This document shows, piece by piece, positions 16,957-26,025 of a stretch of DNA of 64,000 nucleotides; within the stretch, counting starts at the first letter, position 1, and the number at the start of each line of letters is the position of its first letter. The stretch comes from Clostridium kluyveri DSM 555 (GTDB lineage: Bacteria > Bacillota > Clostridia > Clostridiales > Clostridiaceae). Where the stretch lies: positions 682,001 through 746,000 of the forward strand of contig NC_009706.1 of assembly GCF_000016505.1 (NCBI RefSeq), given 5' to 3'. The notes beneath the pieces were generated by a model. That model was not told the DNA's origin, made no database searches, and saw nothing but the letters and a program-made list of their open reading frames with translations. The translations under genes were made by a program, and so were the position numbers.

Positions 16957-17003
16957 GAAAAACCCTTAAAGTATAATTGAACATTTCAATTTACTTTAAG
17001 GGT
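16957..17003 (-). terminator. Terminator of the M16 protease gene
   Basis: Long arms beginning ACCCTTAAAGTA (16962-16981 paired with 16985-17003, one bulge) followed on the minus strand by TTTTTCCC, directly after the protease stop. Confidence 0.85.
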
Positions 17004-17011
17004 ATTGGTAT

Positions 17012-20000
17012 TTACTTTCCTGTATCTACGATTTCATTGAATAATTCTTTATTCTCTTGAATTTTATCGCTGGAACCCTCTAAGAAATATATATTTTGGT
17101 TTAAAACTTTATCTAACATATTCCCATAATTTCTTATGTCTTCTGGTGTAGTGGAAAGAGCTTCTTTTTCATATTTTAGAAGATCATTAGGGGAAAAACC
17201 TGTAAGATATATTGAATCACAAAGGGCACTTTCCACAAGTGGTCCACTAATCTTTAAATTTACAAATTCTTTAATGGCACCTATGATATATTTTGTCATT
17301 TCATCATCTGATGCTTCAAAATTTTTAAGATAGTTTACTGTGGTTTTAAAAGTTTGCAGAGTTTCTTTTAGGTTTGGGTCTCTTATGGATGCAAGAATAA
17401 CTTTTCCATCGGATGAGATGGAGATCTGGCCTCCATAGGCACCGCCGGATGTCCTTAACTCATTCCATAGATATTCTGTATTTAGTATATTTTGAAGTAC
17501 CATCATCTTTCCACTGTAACTATATCCAGTACCTTTTAAAGTTCCACCTTGTAGTATTGTTTGCACTTTGGCAGAAGAAGAAAAGGCTATATTTTTATTG
17601 GTTTTTGTAAAAGTATAATTTTGTTCTGGAACACTTTTTGATGTAATTTCTGAACTTATACGGTTTAATTCGGTTTTAAATTTTTTAATGGAGGAGTCAC
17701 TTCCACTGCAGCTTGCTATTAGATTATTTTTATTAAAGGCAAGCTTATAGGTGTCATTTAAGTTTTTATAGATATCCTCCCATTTTGAATCAAAATTATC
17801 ATCTAAATCTTGTAAAAACTTATAATATGAAAGACCAGAAAGTTCTTCATTGTATTTTCCACCGTCACTCATATAAGAATTCATAGTCATAAGTGCAGCA
17901 CTTCCAGAACCAGAGGTAAAAATTGACTGAAGAGCTGCTTTATTCTGTTGTATGGTCTGTTTTATTTTCTCTTTATTTTCAAAGCTGCTTTCATTTATAA
18001 TTTCCTTAATTATATCCAAAGATTCATCAATGGTATCCTCCGGCATTAACATGGATACTATAATTTTAGGAGAATATTTATTAAGATTTTTACTATTTGT
18101 TATTGCAGAAGGTATAAAACTTATAGATCCCCCAGCATTTTCTAGCATTTCATTTGAAAGTTCCTCGGAAGTGTGTTTTTTGGTGTCTACATTTCCAAGT
18201 AAGGAGGATAATAAACTTAAGTAATGCAATTCATCTTGAGGAACCCTGGATGTATCAAAGTAAAGATTCAAAGTGGATAGTCCATTTAAATTTTGAACAT
18301 GACTGAGAACTTTTACACCAGATTGATTTTCAACTCTATAGCTTAAATTAGGAAGTTCAAGTTCAATGTCATCTAAAGAAAGTTTTGGCAAGGTGTTTAA
18401 TGCTTCATTAGAATCTTCATTTTTTTGCCATGAGGTAAAATCTTCTGTATCCTTTACCAAAGAATTAATTGTTGTTTCATCCAAGCTGTTTTTATAAGCC
18501 TGAAGCTTTTCTGCAAGAGCTTTGGAAGTTGTACTTTCAAGACCTACTTCAGGTTTCATTATAACTAGTGAATAGTAATTGTTTGTAAGAAAATACTTAT
18601 TAATCAGATTTTTGAAATACTCATTTTCATCTGTTTCTTTGATTTTTTCCATTATGTCATCTGTGTCAAAGTACATGGTAGGATCTTTATCATATATCCA
18701 TGTAGCTAATGCGGTTTGTGATAGCACAAGACCTGTTCCTCCAAGGGAAGGTAATATGAGCTCCTCAGAGTTAGCGCTTATATCATAAGATGCCAGGGCA
18801 GATTTAAGAAAATTCTCATCAAATCCATTTTTATAAATATCCTGTAGTGTATTAAAAATGGTTTGCTTAAAAACTTCACTGGAGGACTCATTTGAATTAG
18901 AGGCATCAATAGAAAATGTAGGTTGGATACCTTCCATATTAAAGGAAGAAGTTACATTTACTGCAATACCTTTATCTGCAAGAGCTTTTTTAAGTGGAGC
19001 ATTGTCTGTACCCATAAGCAGATAACTTAAAAAGCTTAAGGCTATATTTTCCTCTCTGTTATCTATGGTTCCTGTGACAAAGTTTAAGGAGAGATAGGTT
19101 TTATCTTTTGTATCACTGTCTTCTGGTATAGAGTAACAAGCTGTTTTTACAGGTATATTGGACAAAGGTTCCTGTAGCTTTATGGAAGTATTTGCTTCCA
19201 CCTTGTCAAATTTACTTAAATAATTCTGGTCAATAAATTCAAGATACTCTGCTATATTCAATTTACCATATAGATATATATAACTGTTGGAAGGTGAATA
19301 ATTTTTTTTGTATGTTGACACTAATTGCTCTATTGTAAGGTTTGGAATTTCTTCAGGGTTCCCACCTGCATCCCACTTATAAGAAGTATCAGGAAAAAGC
19401 GACTGCATTTTTGCATTATGTAAAATATAATCTGGATTTGAGTAATTGCCTTTCATCTCATTGTATACTACACCATTAATTGAGAGGTTAGAATCTACCG
19501 ATGGAAGTTCATATCTCCATCCTTCTTGTTTAAATATATTAGAGTTTGTGGTAAAATTTGGATAAAATACTCCATCTAAATATACATTCATTAAATTTTT
19601 AAGATCCTGTTCATTTGTACTGGCTACAGGATATGTAGTGTAGTCATTATATGTTAATGCATTGATGAACGAACCTAAGGAGCCCTTTAAAAGTTCTGTA
19701 AATGGAGATTTAACAGGATAGTTTTTAGAACCGTCCAAAACTGAATGCTCAATAATATGATTTACCCCGGTATTATCTGAAGTAGGAGTGCGGAAACTGA
19801 TATCAAAGACCCTTTGAATATCTTCATTGCTAACATACATAAGCTTTGCACCCGTTTTTACATGAGTAAACAACATAACAGAAGAGTTGATTTTGGGTAT
19901 ATCTTTAATTGAAGTAAGTTCAAATCCATAGTAGGTTTTTCCTACTTCATTACACGTTGTAATGTTTGTATCTGATGCATAGACGATTTTGTTGGTAAAT

Positions 20001-20074
20001 ACCATATTGGACGAAGAAAATAACATAAAAGAAATTACAATTAAAGCAGTTATTTTTTTGAAAAACATTTTCAT
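17012..20074 (-). CDS. Secreted M16 family zinc metalloprotease (M16C, presequence-protease-like)
   Basis: A 1020-residue two-half pitrilysin-like peptidase. An N-terminal signal peptide (hydrophobic residues 9-28, likely cleavage after VYA near 33) predicts export. The inverted zinc motif HxxEH is present at H106-E109-H110 in GVNHIIEHSVLDG, so this copy is catalytically competent. LLKGSLGSFINALTYND is typical of the M16C/Cym1-PreP branch, and the second half (from about residue 550) lacks the motif as expected. The family degrades peptides enclosed between its halves. GGGGGG precedes the start, and a strong terminator follows. Function in peptide nutrition is inferred only. Confidence 0.9.
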   Translation of the reverse strand: MKMFFKKITALIVISFMLFSSSNMVFTNKIVYASDTNITTCNEVGKTYYGFELTSIKDIPKINSSVMLFTHVKTGAKLMYVSNEDIQRVFDISFRTPTSDNTGVNHIIEHSVLDGSKNYPVKSPFTELLKGSLGSFINALTYNDYTTYPVASTNEQDLKNLMNVYLDGVFYPNFTTNSNIFKQEGWRYELPSVDSNLSINGVVYNEMKGNYSNPDYILHNAKMQSLFPDTSYKWDAGGNPEEIPNLTIEQLVSTYKKNYSPSNSYIYLYGKLNIAEYLEFIDQNYLSKFDKVEANTSIKLQEPLSNIPVKTACYSIPEDSDTKDKTYLSLNFVTGTIDNREENIALSFLSYLLMGTDNAPLKKALADKGIAVNVTSSFNMEGIQPTFSIDASNSNESSSEVFKQTIFNTLQDIYKNGFDENFLKSALASYDISANSEELILPSLGGTGLVLSQTALATWIYDKDPTMYFDTDDIMEKIKETDENEYFKNLINKYFLTNNYYSLVIMKPEVGLESTTSKALAEKLQAYKNSLDETTINSLVKDTEDFTSWQKNEDSNEALNTLPKLSLDDIELELPNLSYRVENQSGVKVLSHVQNLNGLSTLNLYFDTSRVPQDELHYLSLLSSLLGNVDTKKHTSEELSNEMLENAGGSISFIPSAITNSKNLNKYSPKIIVSMLMPEDTIDESLDIIKEIINESSFENKEKIKQTIQQNKAALQSIFTSGSGSAALMTMNSYMSDGGKYNEELSGLSYYKFLQDLDDNFDSKWEDIYKNLNDTYKLAFNKNNLIASCSGSDSSIKKFKTELNRISSEITSKSVPEQNYTFTKTNKNIAFSSSAKVQTILQGGTLKGTGYSYSGKMMVLQNILNTEYLWNELRTSGGAYGGQISISSDGKVILASIRDPNLKETLQTFKTTVNYLKNFEASDDEMTKYIIGAIKEFVNLKISGPLVESALCDSIYLTGFSPNDLLKYEKEALSTTPEDIRNYGNMLDKVLNQNIYFLEGSSDKIQENKELFNEIVDTGK

Positions 20075-20558
20075 TATATGTGCCCCCCTTATATTCTTAT
20101 ATAGATATTATTTGACTTTTTATTGAATTTAATAATCTTTTAGGTGAAAAAATTATAATATATTAAAAGTCCATTTTTGACGTGTTTTTTGAGATTATAT
20201 TTATCCCAAGGTTAGAATAACTTGACAGATGCTTTAAGTGAATTATAACATGTATTTTCCAAGTGCTCAAATTTATATACAAATTGTCAAATATAAAATA
20301 TATATTAGTTAATTTTTAATATTGAAAAATAAAAAATATTTTTATAAAGTTTGTAAATATATAAATACTTATTTTTCAATAGATGGCATAAGCAGATTTT
20401 ATATAGTATACTATGTTATAATATATTTCTTTTTTATCCTCAGTAATAATTTCAGATGGGTTGATCATATTGGATAATATTAAAAGGGGATTTTTTGTAG
20501 AAAACTAAAAATTACAATAAAATTATTTTGGCTTTTGAATTAAAAGAGGTGGGAACTA
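20075..20558. other. 484-base divergent intergenic region
   Basis: Very AT-rich. The only clear signal is the TTGACA/TATAAC pair at 20222-20249 pointing toward the corrinoid activator gene, and a TATAAT-like box near 20415. No ORF with a ribosome site and no recognised riboswitch was seen. Confidence 0.5.
20222..20249 (+). promoter_or_regulatory. Candidate sigma-A promoter upstream of the corrinoid activator gene
   Basis: A perfect -35 TTGACA (20222-20227), 16-base spacer and TATAAC (20244-20249). It would leave a leader of about 300 bases before the next gene. Confidence 0.45.
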
Positions 20559-22502
20559 ATGCAGGTAAATGTTATTTTTCAACCTACAGGTTATAGGGGA
20601 AAAATATGTTCAGGAAAAACTATTTTAGAGGCCTGTCAAAAATTTGGTATTAATTTGGAATCTCCCTGTGGGGGGAATGGAACTTGTGGAAAATGCAAAG
20701 TTAAATTAGAGAAAATATTATGCAATAAGGAGAGTGATTTCAGTAACAGCAGTATTTCACCAATTACAGAAAAAGAGAGAGAAATATTGACAAAAGAGGA
20801 GCAATTGCAGAATTTTAGATTAGCTTGTTGTACTAAAATAACCGAAGACATGGTAATTTTTGTGCCTGAGAAAAGTGAGAAGGGAAAGCAAAGAATCCTT
20901 GAAACTTCAGGGTCAAAATTATTTCATTTAAATCCCGGGGTAAAAAAATATTACATAGAATTAAAAAGTCCCACACTGGAGGACTGTAGAGATGATTTTA
21001 CCCGGGTTAAAGATGCATTGTTACATAAATATAGAAATCTAGAAAAACATATTTCTATGGATTATAAAGTAATGCAAACTTTGTCTTCATTATTGAGGAA
21101 AGAAAAGTATAAGATAACTGTGACATTATGGATGGATAAGGAAATTATATCTGTAGAACCCGGATTCAATGAGAATATATATGGAGTTGCCATGGACGTA
21201 GGTACCACAACTATTGCAGCTGCTTTATGTGATTTATCCAGTGGTGAAGTAATAACACAGACCTCAAGTTTAAATCCACAGATTATATATGGAGAGGATA
21301 TACTATCTAGAATTTCCCATTGCAGTATAAATAAAAACGGACTTGAGGAGATGCATAGTTTAATTATTAAAGAGATAAATAAACTATTAGAGGAATTGGC
21401 TGCTTCAATAAATAGGAATGTGAATCAAATTTATGACATGGTAATAGTATTTAATACTGCTATGCATCATATAGCTTTAAATATAAATCCTGAATATCTC
21501 GGACAATCTCCTTTCACACCTGTCATATCCCAGGGACTAAATATTAAAGCAAGGGAATTAGATATAAATATATGTAAAGGGGCCTATATGTACAGTCTTC
21601 CTATTGAAGGAGGCTTTGTAGGTTCAGATAATGTTTCTGTATTAATTTCTCAGGAAATCCATAAACAAGATAAAATGCTTATGATAATTGATATTGGAAC
21701 AAATGGTGAAATAGATTTTGGAAATAGAGAAGGGGTGTTTTCTACTTCCTGTGCAACTGGCCCTGCACTTGAGGGAGCACAGATGAAGTACGGCATGAGG
21801 GCAGTTACTGGAGCTATTGAAAGAGTAAAAATAAATTCTCTATCTCTAGAAGCTGATTTTAAGGTGATTGGAGAAGATAAGTGGAATAATACAGCTGAAG
21901 TGGGAGGGGTAAAAGGAATATGCGGTTCGGGCATAATAGATGCTGTGGCGGAGATGTATAAAAACAGCATAATTGGGAAGGATGGAACCTTTAATAAAAA
22001 AATAGTGTGTCCCAGAATACGTAGAGATGAAGAAGGAAGAATGGAGTATGTATTGGTGTGGAGACGTCATACGTCTATAGGAGAGGATATTTCTATAACA
22101 CAAAAAGATGTAAGAGCCGTACAACTTGCAAAATCAGCATTATATGCAGGGGCAAAAATGCTTATGAAAAAAAGAAATGTGGACTCTGTAGAAGGGGTTA
22201 TATTGGCAGGTGCCTTTGGGAGTTATATTAATAAAGAAAATGCCCTTGTTATAGGGCTGTTTCCAGATTGTGATTTAAATAATGTAGTAGTTGTAGGAAA
22301 TGCTGCAGGTGAAGGAGCTAAAATAGCTCTTTTAAGTACAGACAAAAGAACTGAAGCTGAGGAAGTGGCTAAAGATGTACAGTTTATGGAGTGTGCAGCA
22401 GAAAAGGACTTTGAAATGGAGTTTTATAATGCTATGAATTTTCCACACAGTGAGGATGAATTTCCACATATCAAGCATATTCTTGATAGTATTTCAAAAT
22501 GA
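20559..22502 (+). CDS. Reductive activator of corrinoid-dependent enzymes (ferredoxin-ASKHA ATPase, RACE family)
   Basis: Proteins of this family use ATP to drive reduction of inactive Co(II) corrinoid proteins to Co(I). The 647 residues start with a plant-type [2Fe-2S] ferredoxin domain: C37, C43 and C46 in SPCGGNGTCGKCK, and a fourth Cys in RLACCTKI near 90. A linker follows, then a large ASKHA ATPase region with MDVGTTTIAAAL near 208, IIDIGTNGEI and GAFGSYINKENAL. GAGGTGGGAA precedes the ATG. Directly downstream is a uroporphyrinogen-decarboxylase-type methyltransferase and then the B12 cluster, which supports a role in corrinoid methyl transfer. No corrinoid-binding protein is adjacent. 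Confidence 0.88.
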   Translation: MQVNVIFQPTGYRGKICSGKTILEACQKFGINLESPCGGNGTCGKCKVKLEKILCNKESDFSNSSISPITEKEREILTKEEQLQNFRLACCTKITEDMVIFVPEKSEKGKQRILETSGSKLFHLNPGVKKYYIELKSPTLEDCRDDFTRVKDALLHKYRNLEKHISMDYKVMQTLSSLLRKEKYKITVTLWMDKEIISVEPGFNENIYGVAMDVGTTTIAAALCDLSSGEVITQTSSLNPQIIYGEDILSRISHCSINKNGLEEMHSLIIKEINKLLEELAASINRNVNQIYDMVIVFNTAMHHIALNINPEYLGQSPFTPVISQGLNIKARELDINICKGAYMYSLPIEGGFVGSDNVSVLISQEIHKQDKMLMIIDIGTNGEIDFGNREGVFSTSCATGPALEGAQMKYGMRAVTGAIERVKINSLSLEADFKVIGEDKWNNTAEVGGVKGICGSGIIDAVAEMYKNSIIGKDGTFNKKIVCPRIRRDEEGRMEYVLVWRRHTSIGEDISITQKDVRAVQLAKSALYAGAKMLMKKRNVDSVEGVILAGAFGSYINKENALVIGLFPDCDLNNVVVVGNAAGEGAKIALLSTDKRTEAEEVAKDVQFMECAAEKDFEMEFYNAMNFPHSEDEFPHIKHILDSISK

Positions 22503-22556
22503 TATTATATCTAAAGGGTAAGAGAGCTGTTTAAAGTGAAAAGGATGGGATAGATA

Positions 22557-23438
22557 ATGAATTTACATATTGACTCCATATGTAAGGGGGAAAGAATGGA
22601 GCAGATTCCCGTACCAGTTTTAAATGAAACAGGTATATATTTTGGAGATGCACATTTAAAAAAAGAATGTATGGCTGTTGTTTCTGAGAAAATAAAAGAG
22701 TTTGATAAGAAATGTATCTGCCATGTGCCTTTTTCTGTGACTGTAGAAGCAGAAGCTTTTGGTGCTAGAGTAAGATTAGATGAATATAGCAATGGTATTC
22801 TAATAGATGGCTTTAAATATACTAAAATTGAAGAACTTTCAGAACTCTATGAATTTGATCTCGATAAAGGCAGGATAAAAGAGGTATTAGATTGTATTGA
22901 AATATTAAATACAATGGGAAATATTGTAGCACTTAATGTAGAAGCACCTTTTACCATATTAACTTTGTTAATAGATAATTTAACTATTTATAGGGGACTG
23001 AACCGACAAAGTGATATTATTTACAATGCACTTTTAACTATACAAAATAGTATTAGAAAATATATTATTAGAGCCTTGGAAAAAGGTGCCAGAATAATAT
23101 CTTATGCAGATCCCAGTGGTGATATTGATATTATAGGTCCTGAAATTTATAAAAAATTCAGTGGTTATATGTCCTATGGACTTATAAATAGTTTAGAGGA
23201 TTATATGGATAATTCTATAATACATCTTTGTGCAAGAACTTCTCTAGCCTTTGAAAAATCAGGTTTTTGCAGGTCAACCCCCATGAAAATTAAAAAAGGC
23301 ATTACATATGGAGAAGCTATTTGTAGTGTATTAGATAAAAAAAATATCAAGGTCTTAGGTCATAAGTGCATAAATTGTAGTAATGAAATAGTGAAAGATT
23401 CTCTCATTTGGAAACTTGATTTGAAGCATAACTATTAA
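22557..23438 (+). CDS. Uroporphyrinogen decarboxylase-family methyltransferase (MtaA/MtbA-like)
   Basis: A 293-residue URO-D fold protein. Relatives MtaA, MtbA and CmuA move methyl groups between corrinoid proteins and coenzyme M or other thiols using zinc held by H-x-C and a distant C. Here HLC is at 223-225 and Cys271 in GHKCINC fits the third ligand, so I favour a methyltransferase over heme-pathway HemE. ISYADPSGD near 182 is the usual URO-D loop. The first ATG is kept because KGERMEQIPV aligns with the family N-terminus; the ribosome site AAGGATGG is modest. It follows the activator by 54 bases. Its last 84 bases overlap the antisense subtilase frame. Confidence 0.75.
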   Translation: MNLHIDSICKGERMEQIPVPVLNETGIYFGDAHLKKECMAVVSEKIKEFDKKCICHVPFSVTVEAEAFGARVRLDEYSNGILIDGFKYTKIEELSELYEFDLDKGRIKEVLDCIEILNTMGNIVALNVEAPFTILTLLIDNLTIYRGLNRQSDIIYNALLTIQNSIRKYIIRALEKGARIISYADPSGDIDIIGPEIYKKFSGYMSYGLINSLEDYMDNSIIHLCARTSLAFEKSGFCRSTPMKIKKGITYGEAICSVLDKKNIKVLGHKCINCSNEIVKDSLIWKLDLKHNY

Positions 23439-24728
23439 AGGAGTTCTATATGAACCAGATGGTACAGAAGCTGTAGGTTTAGGTATTTTTGTAGGTGTAG
23501 TTCCATCTAATGTGTAGTATATGGAAACCCCACTGGTGGTATCACTTAGCGAAACAGTTTGACTTGAAGTATAAGTTCCAGCTGCTATACTTGCTGTCGG
23601 AGTTGATATTGTTGTAGTAGTTGTGCTGGTTGGAGCTGTTATTAAACCATAACCATATAGAGAGTCTTTACCTGATATTCCCGGATCTATTATATTGCTG
23701 TCCAGTAGTTGCCTCAATTGTACATTAGTGTAACTTGGATATTTCTGTTTTAATAGTGCTAAGTCTCCAGTTACAAAAGGAGTTGACATTGATGTACCAC
23801 TCATTTTTTCATAGCCATTATTTAAATAGGTACTTACTATATCAACACCTGGTGCACTTACTTCAAGTTTGCTTCCCGTAGAGGAAAAACTAGCCCTGGT
23901 ATTGTTAGAATTTACTGCTCCAACTGCAATAACAGAAGAATAATTAGCCGGGTATTCAATGTTTGTTCCAGTACCTCTGGTATTACCATCATTACCGGCA
24001 GCTGCTACAATTAGTATTCCATCATTATAGGCTGTGTCTATAGCATTTTTTAATGCAGTAGAAGATTCATCGGAGCCAAGACTCATTGATATTATGTCCA
24101 TATCATTTTGTATTGCCCAATCTATTCCAGATATTATATCTGAAGTATATCCTTCACCATCAGAATCCAAGGCTTTTACAGCATATATAGAAGCATCTGG
24201 AGCTACTCCCTTAACCCCTCCGTTTAATCCTTGGGCTGCTATAATGCCTGCCACATGTGTACCATGTCCATTTTCATCAGTGTAAGATGTTGAGGAGGAA
24301 TCACTTATAACATTTTTACCACCTGCAATGGTTAGATTTGAATGTGATGCTATTCCACTATCTATAATTGCAATTTTTATATCTTCACCTGTTAGTCCAG
24401 ATGCCCATGCCTGGGATGCATTTATATCATCAATACCCCAGTTAGTAACTGAAGTGGAGGATTTAACTGAAGAAACTGTTGACATTTTTACTATGTAATC
24501 TTCTTCCACATAATCTACAGCGGAATCTTGTTTTAGTTTTGATATATCCTGTGGTGTCATTTCAGCTGTGGCTGCATTAAAATTATTAAACTGATGTTTA
24601 AAATCTTCATCATATTTTGATATTAATTTATTTTTGTCAGTACTGCTTGTCTTAAATTTTATTATATATCTCTTCATAGAAGATTTTGAAGAATTATCAG
24701 CAAAAACTGTTGTATAAATGTCAAATAT
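23355..24728 (-). pseudogene. Subtilisin-like serine protease, apparently truncated at both ends
   Basis: The frame from the first ATG (24677) encodes an I9-type propeptide (1-65), an S8 catalytic domain with D106 (IIDSG), H138 (NGHGTHVAG), N229 and S296 (SGTSMSTP), and a chitobiase-type CHB_HEX_C repeat. The catalytic residues are intact. But that ATG has no ribosome site, and the open frame continues upstream to 24728 with residues ending TTVFA-DNSS, the tail of a signal peptide whose start and hydrophobic core are missing; an in-frame stop (24729-24731) precedes it. At the 3' end a second CHB repeat starts (PTASVPSGSY) and then runs into antisense of the methyltransferase gene. Probably a nonfunctional or unexported remnant. 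Confidence 0.7.
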
Positions 24729-25004
24729 TTATGTGAAAATTATGTGATTCATTATTTTCATCCGAAGGCGGCAATTAGCTAATACTCCCACCTTCTTCAA
24801 AGTGGAAGATAAGCACTGAGATGACTCTGGATAAGTATTTCAAATTAAGAATTGTAGTTACTAATAATAAAATTTGTTATATAAACACATATATAAAAAT
24901 ATCAATTTATGTTACTATATATGAAACATAAAAGTATCTATTAATGAGGCAATATAAGTAAAAGTTAATGTATGAAAGGATATATCAATTCTGGAGGTAA
25001 AAAG
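24678..25004. other. Leader region of the B12 cluster, with repeat copy 3
   Basis: Besides the subtilase 5' remnant (to 24728) and repeat copy 3 (24758-24860), it holds AT-rich sequence and an in-frame upstream ATG at 24972. I looked for the cobalamin riboswitch B12 box and core and did not find them. Confidence 0.55.
24758..24860 (+). repeat. Structured dispersed repeat, copy 3 (3' part degenerate)
   Basis: TTCATCCGAAGGC at its left matches copies 1 and 2. ATCC (24760-24763) pairs with GGAT (24829-24832), TTAGCT is at 24775-24780, and a CCAC/GTGG hairpin (about 24787-24804) sits where copy 1 has CCCC/GGGG. The GAC at 24823-24825 pairs imperfectly with GGC. The 3' long hairpin is eroded. It lies between the decapitated subtilase gene and hemB. 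Confidence 0.5.
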
Positions 25005-25973
25005 ATGTTTAAAAGATATAGAAGACTTAGGAAAAATTATGCAATAAGGAGTATGGTAAGGGAAACAGTATTAAATGAAGAAGATTTTGTTTATCCTTTG
25101 TTTATTGTAGAAGGAAATAATATAAAGAAAGAAATAAAATCTCTTCCTGGAAATTTTCATTGGTCTGTGGATAGGCTTGACGAATTGGTGGAGGATATAG
25201 TCAGAGCAGGAGTAAAAGGTGTAATCATTTTTGGAATTCCAAATTATAAAGATGATGTAGGCAGCGGAGCCTATGATGATGAAGGTATAGTTCAAAAAGC
25301 AGTGCGTGAAATAAAGAGAATTGCACCGGATATTTGGGTTATTACAGATGTTTGTATGTGTGAATATACTAGCCATGGACACTGCGGCATAGTAATAGAT
25401 AATTCTGTAGATAATGATGAAACATTAAAGTATATAGCTAAAATAGCTCTTTCCCATGCACAGTCAGGAGCTGATATGGTGGCACCTTCTGATATGATGG
25501 ATGGAAGAGTAGGGGCAATCAGAAGTATTTTAGATGAAAATGGCTACAAAGATGTAAGTATTATGGCCTATAGTGCCAAGTATGCATCTGCTTTTTATGG
25601 ACCTTTTAGGGAAGCTGCAGATTGCTGCCCTGAATTTGGAGATAGAAAGAGCTATCAGATGGATCCTGCAAATAGCAGAGAAGCTATGCTGGAAATTCAG
25701 GAGGATATTGATGAGGGAGCGGATATAGTTATGATAAAGCCTGCCCTACCTTACCTGGATATAATAAAAATGACAAGAGATAAATTTGATAATCCTATAG
25801 CGGCATATAGTGTAAGTGGAGAATTTGCCATGATTAAAGCTGCAGCAGCCCTTGGAGTTATAGATGAAAAAGCCATAGTACTTGAGAGCCTTACATCCAT
25901 TAAAAGAGCGGGAGCAGATATAATAATAACTTATCATGCAATAGACGTAGCAAGGTGGATTAGAAGAGATTGA
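25005..25973 (+). CDS. hemB: Porphobilinogen synthase (delta-aminolevulinic acid dehydratase)
   Basis: Condenses two 5-aminolevulinates to porphobilinogen. 322 residues from the ATG at 25005, chosen over 24972 because CTGGAGGTAAAAAG precedes it and it aligns with the usual N-terminus (FKRYRRLRKNYAIR). The two substrate lysines are in MAYSAKYASAFYGP and DIVMIKPALPYLD; DVCMCEYTSHGHCG is the cysteine-type zinc site. First gene of the 20-gene tetrapyrrole/B12 cluster. hemA and hemL, needed to make 5-aminolevulinate, are not in the window. Confidence 0.95.
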   Translation: MFKRYRRLRKNYAIRSMVRETVLNEEDFVYPLFIVEGNNIKKEIKSLPGNFHWSVDRLDELVEDIVRAGVKGVIIFGIPNYKDDVGSGAYDDEGIVQKAVREIKRIAPDIWVITDVCMCEYTSHGHCGIVIDNSVDNDETLKYIAKIALSHAQSGADMVAPSDMMDGRVGAIRSILDENGYKDVSIMAYSAKYASAFYGPFREAADCCPEFGDRKSYQMDPANSREAMLEIQEDIDEGADIVMIKPALPYLDIIKMTRDKFDNPIAAYSVSGEFAMIKAAAALGVIDEKAIVLESLTSIKRAGADIIITYHAIDVARWIRRD

Positions 25974-26025
25974 TTTATTATTAGCTATTAGTTGATAAAT
26001 CTGATAAAAGGAGGGTATAAAGATT

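Noticed and set aside
21650-22124. Antisense ORFs inside the corrinoid activator gene
   Set aside because: Low-complexity shadows without ribosome sites; the plus-strand frame has clear family motifs.
24700-25004. Cobalamin riboswitch before hemB
   Set aside because: GCACTGAGA near 24813 looks slightly like a B12 box but the conserved core and its partners are missing, and this part aligns with the dispersed repeat.
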